A stretch of 64,000 bases of DNA from positions 1,923,001-1,987,000 of the forward strand of contig NZ_CP125619.1 of NCBI RefSeq assembly GCF_030053115.1. The letters run 5' to 3'. Positions 46,001 through 54,269 of this stretch are shown one piece after another. This DNA is from Pseudomonas svalbardensis (GTDB lineage Bacteria; Pseudomonadota; Gammaproteobacteria; Pseudomonadales; Pseudomonadaceae). A program made the translations under genes and the position numbers. The notes under the pieces are model-generated. The model searched no databases, had not been told where the DNA came from, and saw nothing but the letters and a program-made list of their open reading frames with translations. Numbering within the stretch: position 1 is the stretch's first letter; every line of letters starts with the position of its first letter.

Positions 46001-46481
46001 TGTCCTGGGCGCGCGTGCCCATGGCGTCGGCACCGGCGCCGATCAGCAAGTTCACCCCGAGCACGATGCCCTTCAGTTGCAACGCGATGTAGGGCAACAC
46101 GCCGACCAGGCAGATCAGCGCCACCACCACCGCCAGCGACTGGGATTTGCCATAACGCGCGGCGATGAAGTCGGCAATCGAGGTGATGTTCTCCTGCTTG
46201 CTGATCATCACCATTTTTTGCAGGACCCACGGCGCGCACACCAGCAGCAGGATCGGTCCGAGGTAGATCGGCAGGAAAGACCAGAGTTGTTCGGCGGCCT
46301 GGCCCACGGCGCCAAAGAAGGTCCAGCTGGTGCAGTAGACGGCCAGCGACAGGCTGTACACCCAGGCACGCACTCGCGGCGGCAACGGTGTGCTGCGACG
46401 GTCGCCGTAGAAGGCGATGGCGAACAGGATGGCCATATAGGCCAGGGCGACGGCGGCGATCAGCCCGCTGGACAGCGACAT
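43011..46481 (-). CDS. crbS: SLC5-domain hybrid sensor histidine kinase/response regulator (CrbS/MxtR type)
   Basis: 1156 aa. The first 500 or so residues are a sodium:solute symporter-like domain with about 13 helices, starting MSLSSGLIAAVALAYMAILF. A PAS domain follows (about 640-760, NITQGISVVDQSLKLVAWNRRYLELF), then a coiled coil and a HisKA domain with His806 in AVSHDLMQPLNAAR. The ATPase boxes are QNFLTNAFRYA, DRGPGIP and GLGLGLAI, and a C-terminal receiver carries Asp1088 in LALVDYHLDD. The plan matches CrbS/MxtR, which with CrbR/ErdR controls acetate use. CbrA is similar but lacks the receiver. The cognate LuxR-type regulator is not in the window. REPINs lie on both sides. Confidence 0.88.
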   Translation of the reverse strand: MSLSSGLIAAVALAYMAILFAIAFYGDRRSTPLPPRVRAWVYSLSLAVYCTSWTFFGAVGQAAEQLWSFLPIYLGPILLLVCAPWVLQKMVMISKQENITSIADFIAARYGKSQSLAVVVALICLVGVLPYIALQLKGIVLGVNLLIGAGADAMGTRAQDTALIVSLVLALFTIVFGTRNLDATEHHRGMVLAIAFESLVKLFAFLAVGAFVTYGLYDGFEDLFDQAMLAPRLEEYWKETINWPSMVVQTGVAMMAIICLPRQFHVTVVENIDPQDLRLAKWVFPAYLALAALFVVPIALAGQMLLPSSVLPDSFVISLPLAQSHPALAMLAFIGGASAATGMVIVASVALSTMVSNDMLLPWLLRRNNAERPFEVFRQWMLSVRRVSIVVILLLAYVSYRLLGSTASLATIGQIAFAAVTQLAPAMLGALYWKQANRRGVFAGLAAGTFLWFYTLILPIAAHSLGLSLSSFPGLAWLHSNPLKLPLTPLTQGVVLSLAANFTLFAWVSVLSRTRVSEHWQAGRFIGQEISARPSARSMLSVQIDDLLQLAARFVGEERARQSFIRFAYRQGKGFNPNQNADGEWIAHTERLLAGVLGASSTRAVVKAAIEGREMQLEDVVRIADEASEVLQFNRALLQGAIENITQGISVVDQSLKLVAWNRRYLELFNYPDGLIRLGRPIADIIRYNAERGLCGPGEAEVHVARRLHWMRQGRAHTSERLFPNGRVIELIGNPMPGGGFVMSFTDISAFREAEQALTEANEGLERRVTERTHELSQLNVALTEAKGTAESANQSKTRFLAAVSHDLMQPLNAARLFSAALSHQDDGLSGEAQKLVHHLDTSLRSAEDLISDLLDISRLENGKINPDPKPFVLNEMFDVLGAEFKALACDQGLKFRVRGSTLRVDSDIKLLRRILQNFLTNAFRYAKGPVLLGVRRRKGELCLEVWDRGPGIPVDKQQVIFEEFKRLDSHQTRAEKGLGLGLAIADGLCRVLGHTLRVRSWPGRGSVFSVSVPLAQAQSATPTKVVELNGKLLSGAQVLCIDNEDSILIGMNSLLTRWGCQVWTARNRDECAALLSDGMRPQLALVDYHLDDGETGTELMAWLRTRLGEPVPGVVISADGRPETVAQVHAAGLDYLAKPVKPAALRALLSRHLPL

Positions 46482-46631
46482 GGGAACTCCAGACAAAGAC
46501 ACCCGGGACTCCCGCCCGGACAGACAGTCTCGCACGATGGCAGGGGTTAGTCAGTGTCGACCAAGGTCGCGGCGCGGCGGGGTGTCGCAGGGTGTGTGCC
46601 AGTTGGATCTTTGGTGTTTGTGCAGGCCTCA

Positions 46632-46721
46632 TCGCGAGCAGGCTCGCTCCCACAGGGGATCTACTGTGAACACATTATTGTGAGCAACATACATCCAGTG
46701 TGGGAGCGAGCTTGCTCGCGA
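46632..46721. repeat. REPIN between crbS-type and tetR genes
   Basis: TCGCGAGCAGGCTCGCTCCC (from 46632) and GTGGGAGCGAGCTTGCTCGC (ending with A46721) form an inverted pair with about 44 bases between. It ends eight bases before the tetR stop. Confidence 0.92.
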
Positions 46722-46729
46722 TGGCGGTA

Positions 46730-47269
46730 TCACTGATTCAACGCAATCTCGATCAACCGATGCAATTCCTCAACCTCCAGCGGCACCGCTGAAAACAGGA
46801 TGCGAAACACCGTCGGCGCCGCCACCATGTTGATCAGCTGATCAACGTTCGGCTTCGGCTGATCGGGGAAACGATCCAGAATCGTCTGCAGCTGCCCACC
46901 AATGATCGTCGCGCAAAGGGCTGGCGTGGTGCTGCATTGCACGTCGCGCAACATGTTGCGGCCGGGCTCGGAACTCATCTCGTCCAGATACTGCTCGGCC
47001 CAGGCGCGCACGTCACCGCGCAGGCTGCCGGTATTGGCCGGCTCGCTCTCGGGGCGCATGCGGGCGAGGGCGACGTCCGCCAACAGCACCGACAAATCGC
47101 CCCAGCGCCGGTAGATGGTCGACGGCGTGACGCCGGCGCGCGCGGCGATTTGCGGGACGGTCACGGTGGTGCGGTCCTGCTCTTCGAGAAGATCGCGGAC
47201 TGCCGAGTGAACCGACTCTTGCACCCGGGCACTGCGGCCGCCGGGGCGTAAACCTTCTTTAATAGCCAT
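46730..47269 (-). CDS. TetR family transcriptional regulator
   Basis: 179 aa. The N-terminal helix-turn-helix is VTVPQIAARAGVTPSTIYRRWGDLSVLLADV (about residues 36-66); the C-terminal ligand domain is of the TetR_C type seen beside MFS genes. It is divergent from an MFS transporter gene with 91 bases between starts, the usual repressor/efflux arrangement. A 16-bp inverted repeat in that gap is a candidate target. The effector is unknown. Confidence 0.9.
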   Translation of the reverse strand: MAIKEGLRPGGRSARVQESVHSAVRDLLEEQDRTTVTVPQIAARAGVTPSTIYRRWGDLSVLLADVALARMRPESEPANTGSLRGDVRAWAEQYLDEMSSEPGRNMLRDVQCSTTPALCATIIGGQLQTILDRFPDQPKPNVDQLINMVAAPTVFRILFSAVPLEVEELHRLIEIALNQ

Positions 47270-47316
47270 GCATCGGACCTTAACACAAAGAATTTGCTTT
47301 AAGCCCTAGCCAGTAG

Positions 47317-47357
47317 CACACTCCGCAAAAGCAAAAAGTTAGCTTTTGCGGAGTGTG
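47317..47357. promoter_or_regulatory. Long perfect inverted repeat over the MFS ribosome-binding site
   Basis: Arms CACACTCCGCAAAAGC (47317-47332) and GCTTTTGCGGAGTGTG (47342-47357) are perfectly complementary, with a nine-base centre AAAAAGTTA. The right arm contains the GGAG of the MFS gene and ends three bases before its ATG. It may be the TetR operator, an RNA hairpin hiding the ribosome site, or both. Confidence 0.7.
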
Positions 47358-47360
47358 TCC

Positions 47361-48554
47361 ATGTCCAGTTCAACGTCTAATCGTTCAAGCCTGTGGTTCC
47401 TGGCGATCACCTTACTCAGTTTTCTTGCCGCTTCCACCGCGCCGACGCCGTTGTATCACTTGTACCAGGAACACCTGCAATTCTCGGCAGCGACCCTGAC
47501 CCTGATTTTCGGCGTGTACGCCATCAGCTTGCTGGCGGCATTGCTCACGGTCGGTTCGCTCTCGGATTACCTGGGGCGCAAACCGGTGATCTTCACCGCT
47601 GTGATGTTGAACATGCTGGCGATGCTGCTGTTTATCAATGCAGACAGTGTCGCCTGGTTGATCAGTGCACGGGTGCTTCAGGGTTTTGCTACGGGAATGG
47701 CCACTGCCGTATTGAGCGCGGCGCTGTTGGACACCGATCGCCAGCAAGGGCCGCTGGTCAACAGTGTCGCGCCGTTGCTGGGCATGGCGTCGGGCGCCAT
47801 GGGCTGCGGCTTGTTGGCCGAGTTTGCACCGTTGCCGTTGCAGTTGACCTATTGGGTGCTGTTCGCGCTGTTTGTGATGCAAGCGCTGTACGTTTGGCGT
47901 TTGCCGGAAAGCGTCAGTCCCCAACCGGGAGCCTGGGCCTCGCTGCGCCCGACACTGCATGTGCCGATCCAGGCGCGACGTGCGTTGTGGCTGGTGCTGC
48001 CAATCAATATCGCGGTGTGGGCGCTCGGTGGTTTTTACGCCTCGTTGGCACCGTCTCTGGTGCGCACGGCCACGGGATCGACCTCAAATCTGATTGGCGG
48101 TGCGACGGTGGCTGTGTTGACGGTGACCGGCGCGTTGATGATCTACACCTTGCGCAATCGGCCGGCCGACAAGGTTTTGCGATTGGGCGGCAGTCTGCTG
48201 CCCGTCGGCGTCGCGCTGGTTCTGATGGCGGTGCACAGCGCCAGCCTGCCGCTGTTTTTTGTTGGCACGCTGGTCGCCGGCTGCGGTTTCGGCGCCGGTT
48301 TCCTCGGTGCATTGCGCAGCGTCGTGCCGCTGGCCTTACCCCATGAGCGGGCAGGGTTGATGTCGGCTTACTACGTGCTCAGTTATCTGGCTTTCTGCCT
48401 GCCGTCGTTGCTGGCCGGGAACTTGACCCGAACCTTCGGGCTGGTGGCCACCACCGATGGTTACGGCGCGGTGCTGATTATTCTCTCGGTCGGCGCTTTG
48501 TTCGCGTTGATGCGTCAGCAGTCCATGAAAGTCTGTGGCGTCAATGTTCGATGA
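47361..48554 (+). CDS. MFS transporter, drug-efflux type
   Basis: A 397-aa permease with 12 predicted helices. FLAASTAPTPLYHLYQ is at the N-terminus and the motif A-like GSLSDYLGRKPVIFTAVML follows helix 2, with ARVLQGFATGMATAVLSAALLD in helix 4. The substrate is unknown. Divergence from tetR suggests inducible efflux. ATG at 47361 has GGAG at 47350-47353, inside the inverted repeat. Confidence 0.9.
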   Translation: MSSSTSNRSSLWFLAITLLSFLAASTAPTPLYHLYQEHLQFSAATLTLIFGVYAISLLAALLTVGSLSDYLGRKPVIFTAVMLNMLAMLLFINADSVAWLISARVLQGFATGMATAVLSAALLDTDRQQGPLVNSVAPLLGMASGAMGCGLLAEFAPLPLQLTYWVLFALFVMQALYVWRLPESVSPQPGAWASLRPTLHVPIQARRALWLVLPINIAVWALGGFYASLAPSLVRTATGSTSNLIGGATVAVLTVTGALMIYTLRNRPADKVLRLGGSLLPVGVALVLMAVHSASLPLFFVGTLVAGCGFGAGFLGALRSVVPLALPHERAGLMSAYYVLSYLAFCLPSLLAGNLTRTFGLVATTDGYGAVLIILSVGALFALMRQQSMKVCGVNVR

Positions 48555-48596
48555 CCGCTAGCCTTGGCGCCGCCATTCATTTCGACGGACCGACGC

Positions 48597-48908
48597 ATGA
48601 AAATCATCCGCAGCAAATCCTTCACCGCTGACCGTGCCTGGGGCGCGTTGGATATCGCCAACATGAACGGCATCACCACGCGTTTGCACTGGACCGATCA
48701 GCCCTATAAATGGCACATCAATGATGGGCAAGAAGTGTTCGTGGTGCTGGATGGCGTCGTGCAGATGCGTTATCGCGAAGCAGGTCAGGAGAAAGAAGTG
48801 ATGTTGGGTGTAGGCGATATCTTCTATGCCGACGCCGGTACCGAACACGTTGCCCATCCGCAGGGTGCGGCGAGAATCCTGGTGATCGAAACTGAAGGCA
48901 GCGTTTGA
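48597..48908 (+). CDS. Cupin domain protein
   Basis: A 103-aa single-domain cupin. Motif 1 is WHINDGQEVFVVLDGVVQM and motif 2 GDIFYADAGTEHVAHPQG, with the His and Glu metal ligands in place. The start MKIIRSKSFTADRAWG has only a weak GGAC upstream. It lies 42 bases after the MFS stop and may be expressed with it. An enzymatic or sensing role cannot be told from sequence. Confidence 0.83.
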   Translation: MKIIRSKSFTADRAWGALDIANMNGITTRLHWTDQPYKWHINDGQEVFVVLDGVVQMRYREAGQEKEVMLGVGDIFYADAGTEHVAHPQGAARILVIETEGSV

Positions 48909-49013
48909 CGCTATATCTGCAAAACAGATAACAGTTAGAGATATTACCCGTTATATCGATATTTGATTCGGATCTACCATGAGCTCCACCTCAACAGAGG
49001 ACAGGAGTTCACC

Positions 49014-50165
49014 ATGACATGCCCCAACACTGCCCCAGCCGGTTTCAAACCTTTCAGTCATTTGCAGCATCCGCGTGAAGTCATCCGCCAGTTCACACCG
49101 AACTGGTTCGCCGCCACCATGGGCACCGGTGTGCTGGCGTTGGCGCTGGCACAGCTGCCTGGCGCAAATGCCGGTTTACACGCGATTGCCGAAGCCCTTT
49201 GGCTGTTCAATATCGTGCTGTTTGTTTTATTCACGGTTATGTATGCAGCGCGTTGGGCGCTGTTTTTCGATGAGGCGCGGCGGATTTTCGGTCACTCCAC
49301 GGTCTCGATGTTTTTTGGCACCATCCCCATGGGCCTGGCGACCATCATTAATGGTTTCCTGGTGTTCGGTCTGCCGCGTTGGGGCGAGGGCGTGATTGAT
49401 GTCGCCGAAGTGCTGTGGTGGCTGGACGTGGCGATGTCTGTGGCGTGCGGCGTGCTGATTCCCTACCTGATGTTCACCCGTCAGGAACACAGCATCGACC
49501 AAATGACCGCCGTCTGGCTGTTGCCGGTGGTGGCGGCAGAAGTGGCGGCCGCCAGCGGTGGTCTGCTGGCGCCGCACCTGGCGGATGCCCACTCGCAACT
49601 GGTGGTACTGGTGACCAGTTACGTGCTCTGGGCCTTTTCCCTACCGGTTGCGTTCAGCATTCTGACCATTCTGTTGCTGCGCATGGCGCTGCATAAACTG
49701 CCTCACGAAAACATGGCCGCCTCCAGCTGGCTGGCGCTCGGCCCGATCGGCACCGGGGCGTTGGGAATGTTGCTGCTGGGCGCCGACGCGCCGGCGATCT
49801 TCACTGCCAACGGTCTACCGGGCATTGGTGAAATCGCCGCAGGGCTGGGGTTGGTGGTCGGGATCACCCTGTGGGGCTTTGGTCTGTGGTGGATGCTGAT
49901 CGCGCTGCTCATTACCCTGCGTTACCTGCGCGTCGGTATTCCGTTCAATCTCGGCTGGTGGGGTTTCACCTTCCCGTTGGGCGTCTATTCTCTGGCAACG
50001 TTGAAACTGGCCAGCACCTTGAACCTGACGTTTTTCAGTGCCTTCGGCTGCGTGCTGGTGGTGTTGCTGGCGTTGATGTGGCTGATCGTCGCCAAACGGA
50101 CAGTGCAGGGCGCCTGGCGGGGCGAGTTGTTTGTCTCGCCGTGCATTGCAGGATTAAACAAATAA
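49014..50165 (+). CDS. TDT family transporter (TehA/SLAC1-like)
   Basis: A 383-aa protein with ten hydrophobic helices in the tellurite-resistance/dicarboxylate transporter family. FTPNWFAATMGTGVLALAL and MFFGTIPMGLATIINGFLVFG near the start are the family motifs, and NLGWWGFTFPLGVYSLAT is at the C-terminal side. It may be an anion channel or an exporter (C4-dicarboxylate, tellurite or sulfite); the substrate is open. AGGAG lies upstream of ATG 49014. The promoter region has an AT-rich imperfect palindrome at 48941-48958. Confidence 0.88.
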   Translation: MTCPNTAPAGFKPFSHLQHPREVIRQFTPNWFAATMGTGVLALALAQLPGANAGLHAIAEALWLFNIVLFVLFTVMYAARWALFFDEARRIFGHSTVSMFFGTIPMGLATIINGFLVFGLPRWGEGVIDVAEVLWWLDVAMSVACGVLIPYLMFTRQEHSIDQMTAVWLLPVVAAEVAAASGGLLAPHLADAHSQLVVLVTSYVLWAFSLPVAFSILTILLLRMALHKLPHENMAASSWLALGPIGTGALGMLLLGADAPAIFTANGLPGIGEIAAGLGLVVGITLWGFGLWWMLIALLITLRYLRVGIPFNLGWWGFTFPLGVYSLATLKLASTLNLTFFSAFGCVLVVLLALMWLIVAKRTVQGAWRGELFVSPCIAGLNK

Positions 50166-50274
50166 CCTGCAAGTTTTAGGTAATGTGTGGCCTGGATCGC
50201 CGTTGGATACTCCAATAACTGCATCCACGCCACTCTCTACCCACTCTTTTATGCAAATCAGGGACACATGGAAG

Positions 50275-52149
50275 ATGAGTCACCCCTCACAGTTCACCTT
50301 GCTTCGCACCCGGCGCTTCTTGCCGTTCTTCGTCACGCAGTCGCTCGGGGCGTTCAACGACAACATCTTCAAACAGTCGCTGATACTCGCCATTCTCTAC
50401 AAGTTGACCATCGACGGTGATCGCTCGATCTGGGTCAACCTGTGTGCGCTGCTGTTCATCCTGCCGTTCTTTCTGTTCTCGGCGCTGGCCGGGCAGTTCG
50501 GTGAAAAGTTCGCCAAGGACGCGTTGATTCGTCTGATCAAGCTCGGGGAAATCGCCATCATGGCGGTCGGCGCGGTCGGTTTCATGTTCGATCACCTGTC
50601 GCTGATGCTAATGGCGCTGTTTGCCATGGGCACTCACTCGGCGCTGTTCGGGCCGGTGAAATACTCGATCCTGCCCCAGGCCTTGCGTGATGAAGAGCTG
50701 GTGGGTGGCAACGGCCTGGTGGAAATGGGCACCTTCCTGGCGATCCTCGCCGGGACCATCGGTGCCGGGATCATGATGTCCTCCAGTCATTACGCGCCGA
50801 TCGTCTCCACGGCGATCATCGGTGTTGCGGTGCTCGGCTATCTGGCCAGTCGCAGCATTCCACGAGCTGCGGCCGCCTCCCCGGAAATGCGCCTGAACTG
50901 GAACATTTTCAGCCAGTCCTGGGCCACATTGAAACTGGGCTTGGGGCAGACGCCAGCGGTGTCACGCTCGATTGTCGGCAACTCGTGGTTCTGGTTTGTC
51001 GGGGCGATTTATCTGACGCAGATCCCGGCCTATGCCAAGGAGTGGATGCACGGCGACGAAACCGTGGTGACGCTGATTCTTACGGTGTTCTCGGTCGGCA
51101 TCGCGCTCGGTTCGATGCTTTGCGAGAAACTGTCCGGACGTAAAGTCGAGATCGGGCTGGTGCCGTTCGGCTCGTTTGGTCTGACCGTGTTTGGTTTACT
51201 GCTGTGGTGGCATTCCGGTGGAATTCCGGACAGCGTCACAGGTCATGGCTGGATCGAAGTCCTGAGTTTCGGCCACGCCTGGCTGGTGTTGATCGACATT
51301 CTGGGGCTTGGGGTTTTCGGCGGTTTCTATATCGTGCCGCTGTACGCGCTGATTCAGTCTCGTACCCCCGAGAATGAGCGGGCGCGGGTGATTGCCGCCA
51401 ACAATATTCTCAACGCGCTGTTCATGGTGGTCTCGGCGATTGTCTCGATCGTCTTGCTGAGCATGGTCAAGCTATCGATCCCTCAGTTGTTCCTGGTGGT
51501 GTCGCTGCTGAACATCGGCGTCAACGCCTACATCTTCAGCATCGTCCCCGAGTTCAGCATGCGCTTCATGATCTGGCTGCTCAGCCATTCCATGTACCGC
51601 GTGGAGCATCGCAATCTGCAGTTGATTCCCGATGAAGGCGCGGCGTTGCTGGTGTGCAATCACGTGTCCTTCGTCGACGCCTTGCTGATTGGCGGCGCGG
51701 TGCGTCGGCCGATTCGCTTTGTGATGTACTACAAGATCTACAACTTGCCGGTGCTGAACTTTATCTTTCGCACGGCCGGGACCATTCCGATCGCGGGGCG
51801 TCAGGAAGACATTCAGATCTACGAAAAAGCCTTCACGCACATTGCTCAGTATCTGAAGGACGGTGAATTGGTGTGCATCTTCCCTGAGGGCAAATTGACT
51901 GCCGATGGCGAGATCAACGAGTTCAAGGGCGGGCTGACGCGGATTCTCGAAGAGACGCCGGTGCCAGTGATTCCGTTGGCATTGCAGGGTTTGTGGGGGA
52001 GTTTCTTCAGCCGCGATCCGCAAAAGGGCGTGTTTCGCCGGTTGTGGTCACGGGTGACGCTGGTGGCAGGGCCTGCGGTGTCGGTTGAGGTGGCAGAGCC
52101 AGTCAGGTTGCAAGGGATGGTGGGGGAATTGCGCGGCGCTGTGCGTTAA
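50275..52149 (+). CDS. MFS transporter fused to PlsC-type acyltransferase
   Basis: 624 aa. Residues 1 to about 430 form an LplT-like major facilitator (TQSLGAFNDNIFKQSLILAI; ALRDEELVGGNGLVEMGTF). The last 190 residues form a lysophospholipid acyltransferase domain with the HX4D motif at His463/Asp468 (NHVSFVD) and FPEGK near 536. This joins lysophospholipid flipping with re-acylation in one chain. E. coli splits these between LplT and Aas; the AMP-binding domain of Aas is absent here, so acyl-CoA or acyl-ACP would be the donor. ATG 50275 gives the family start; 50251 is possible. Confidence 0.9.
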   Translation: MSHPSQFTLLRTRRFLPFFVTQSLGAFNDNIFKQSLILAILYKLTIDGDRSIWVNLCALLFILPFFLFSALAGQFGEKFAKDALIRLIKLGEIAIMAVGAVGFMFDHLSLMLMALFAMGTHSALFGPVKYSILPQALRDEELVGGNGLVEMGTFLAILAGTIGAGIMMSSSHYAPIVSTAIIGVAVLGYLASRSIPRAAAASPEMRLNWNIFSQSWATLKLGLGQTPAVSRSIVGNSWFWFVGAIYLTQIPAYAKEWMHGDETVVTLILTVFSVGIALGSMLCEKLSGRKVEIGLVPFGSFGLTVFGLLLWWHSGGIPDSVTGHGWIEVLSFGHAWLVLIDILGLGVFGGFYIVPLYALIQSRTPENERARVIAANNILNALFMVVSAIVSIVLLSMVKLSIPQLFLVVSLLNIGVNAYIFSIVPEFSMRFMIWLLSHSMYRVEHRNLQLIPDEGAALLVCNHVSFVDALLIGGAVRRPIRFVMYYKIYNLPVLNFIFRTAGTIPIAGRQEDIQIYEKAFTHIAQYLKDGELVCIFPEGKLTADGEINEFKGGLTRILEETPVPVIPLALQGLWGSFFSRDPQKGVFRRLWSRVTLVAGPAVSVEVAEPVRLQGMVGELRGAVR

Positions 52150-52195
52150 CTCCTTTCGTGGCGGGCCGCTAACCAAGCGTGCCCGCTCTGGGCAT

Positions 52196-53122
52196 TCAAC
52201 CCGCCATCGCCAACCGGTTACGCCCCTCGCGCTTGGCCACATACAACGCACTGTCGGCCCGTCGCAACAGGCTGTCGGCAGACTCGCCGGGCAATAGCGT
52301 CGAGCAGCCAAGGCTGACCGTCAGCTCGATCGCATGGCCGTCGGCCGAATATTCCTCTGCCTGCACTGCAAATCGCAGCCGTTCGCCAACCATGGCTGCC
52401 GCCTCACGATTCGTGTTGGAAAGCAGGATCAGGAACTCTTCGCCACCAAAGCGGAAAACCATGTCCACGTTGCGCAACTGGTTTTTGATCGAGGCTGCAA
52501 CGGCCTTGAGCACGTCATCGCCGGCGCTGTGTCCGTGGTTGTCGTTGATGCGTTTGAAGTGATCGATGTCCAGCATCAGCAGCGACAAGGGTTGCGGATG
52601 TCGACGCGACATCTCGATTTCCCGTTGCAGGGTCTGATCCATGGCAATGCGGTTGCCGGTATCCGTGAGCGGATCGCGCAAGGCACTTTGGGTCGCGGCA
52701 CGGTAGAGCAGGGCATTGCGCATTGGATACAGCAATGCGGACAGCAGTGACTCGAGGTTGCCTTGTTCCTGCTCACTGAAGCGCTGATTGCGGCGGAATA
52801 CCAGGTCGCCCAGGTGCTCGCCTTCATGGCTGAGGCTGTAGCTGATCGAATGATGGCCGCGCAGGCCGAACACCAGGCGCAAGTCGCTGGACGTGTGCTC
52901 GTACGTCAAGGCGTCAAGCGGTACAAGTCGCTGAATCTCGCGGAAGAAGAGCCCGAGAATGCGTTGCGGCTCAAGACTGGTTTGCAGCTGCAGGCTCAGT
53001 TGCTGGCGCATTTGCGCAAGGCTGACGGACCTCTCGATGAGGGTAGGCTGCTGACCAAAGCCCAGGCGTTGCAATTTGGCGCTATCGAAGTCAATTGCGT
53101 TGGTCTGGGAAGGTGATTTCAT
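52196..53122 (-). CDS. Diguanylate cyclase (GGDEF) with N-terminal GAF-like domain
   Basis: 308 aa. Residues about 25-130 look like a GAF sensor (LEPQRILGLFFREIQRLVPLDALTYEH). A GGDEF domain follows: DPLTDTGNRIAMDQTL, MLDIDHFKRINDNHGHSAGDDVLK and the active site FRFGGEEFLILL near residue 222. The inhibitory site RNVD sits five residues before GGEEF, so product feedback is likely. It should make c-di-GMP in the cytoplasm. It is convergent with the acyltransferase fusion gene. Confidence 0.92.
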   Translation of the reverse strand: MKSPSQTNAIDFDSAKLQRLGFGQQPTLIERSVSLAQMRQQLSLQLQTSLEPQRILGLFFREIQRLVPLDALTYEHTSSDLRLVFGLRGHHSISYSLSHEGEHLGDLVFRRNQRFSEQEQGNLESLLSALLYPMRNALLYRAATQSALRDPLTDTGNRIAMDQTLQREIEMSRRHPQPLSLLMLDIDHFKRINDNHGHSAGDDVLKAVAASIKNQLRNVDMVFRFGGEEFLILLSNTNREAAAMVGERLRFAVQAEEYSADGHAIELTVSLGCSTLLPGESADSLLRRADSALYVAKREGRNRLAMAG

Positions 53123-53496
53123 ATGGCGTGCGCCCCTAAGCAGTAAGGCTGTCTTACAGGCTGGGTGAGAGCGGCTTTGGGCTGCGCGTCATACTGGTCC
53201 ATCAGTCCCGTAGGACATTTGGCGCAAGTTTAGTCCGCTTTGCCGACGATAAGTAACCTGTCGGCTCAGGCGTCCGCCCTGTCTGCTTTCACACTGCGTG
53301 TCTGAGCAAATTTAGAGCGAAAGTCGTGCCATTCAGTTCAGTCGGATAAAAAGCGTTCTAAATCAAGGTATTGAAGCGTCGTTGAAGAGCGCTGTTGCGT
53401 TCGGTGACAGTTGTTTGACTTGTAGCGGGGATGGTTACGACGCACTTTGGGTGCCGCGACGGGAAGCCGTCGCGGCACAAAAGCGACGTGCGGACG
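53123..53496. other. Intergenic region between the diguanylate cyclase and yciK genes
   Basis: 374 bases without a gene. It holds a small GTCC/GGAC hairpin near 53207 and a perfect 10-bp hairpin (53451-53460 with 53469-53478) just beyond the yciK stop. The latter may end yciK transcription, although no T tract follows on either strand. The cyclase promoter should be here, but no clear -10/-35 pair was found. Confidence 0.5.
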
Positions 53497-54237
53497 TTAC
53501 TGAGCGTTGAACGCCTGGCCGTTGATGCCGGTACTGTCTGGACCCATCAGGTAGAGGTAGACCGGCATGATCTCCTCGGGCGTCGGGTTGTTCAGCGGGT
53601 TTTCACCCGGGTAAGCCTGGGCGCGCATGCTGGTGCGGGTGGCGCCCGGGTTGATGCTGTTGGAGCGCACCGGTGCCACGGTGTCGACTTCGTCAGCGAG
53701 GGTTTGCATCAAGCCTTCGGTGGCGAATTTGGACACGCCATAAGCGCCCCAATACGCACGCCCCTTGCGGCCGACGCTGCTGGAGGTGAACACCACCGAA
53801 GCATCCTGCGACAGCTTGAGCAGCGGCAACAGGGTGCTGGTGAGCATGAACATGGCGTTGACGTTGACGTGCATGACCCGCATGAAGTTTTCGCCGGACA
53901 GCTGCTCGATTGGCGTACGCGGGCCAATGATCGACGCGTTGTGCAGCAAACCGTCGAGGTGGCCGAATTCGGTTTCGATCATCGCTGCCAGCTCATCGTA
54001 TTGATGGGGCAGGGCGGTTTCCAGGTTGAACGGGATCACGGCCGGTTGTGGATGGCCGGCGGCTTCGATTTCGTCGTAGATCTGAGTCAGGTTGGCTTCG
54101 GTCTTGCCCAGCAACAGCACGGTGGCGCCGTGTGCAGCGAAGGTTTTTGCGGCGGCAGCGCCGATGCCACGGCCAGCGCCGGTGACCAGGATGACCCGGT
54201 CCTTGAGCAATTCTGGGCGGGCGGAATAATCAAACAT
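53497..54237 (-). CDS. yciK: YciK family short-chain dehydrogenase/reductase
   Basis: 246 aa, Rossmann fold. The cofactor loop is LVTGAGRGIGAAAAKTFA; the catalytic Ser/Tyr/Lys are in VFTSSSVGRKGRAYWGAYGVSKFA. LHNASIIGPRTPIEQLSGENFMRVMHVNVNAMF and INPGATRTSMRAQAYPGE mark the YciK subfamily. The substrate is unknown. ATG at 54237 (MFDYSARPELLKDRV) is the family start. It lies downstream of mupP across a palindromic element. Confidence 0.9.
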   Translation of the reverse strand: MFDYSARPELLKDRVILVTGAGRGIGAAAAKTFAAHGATVLLLGKTEANLTQIYDEIEAAGHPQPAVIPFNLETALPHQYDELAAMIETEFGHLDGLLHNASIIGPRTPIEQLSGENFMRVMHVNVNAMFMLTSTLLPLLKLSQDASVVFTSSSVGRKGRAYWGAYGVSKFATEGLMQTLADEVDTVAPVRSNSINPGATRTSMRAQAYPGENPLNNPTPEEIMPVYLYLMGPDSTGINGQAFNAQ

Positions 54238-54269
54238 AAGAAACCTCAACAAATCAGAAAGCGGACCCT

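Noticed and set aside
43965..46550. 861-codon open frame on plus, antisense to the CrbS-type kinase gene
   Set aside because: Low-complexity Gln/Arg/His/Gly-rich translation typical of a shadow frame opposite a high-GC gene; no domain, no ribosome site, and the sense gene is certain.
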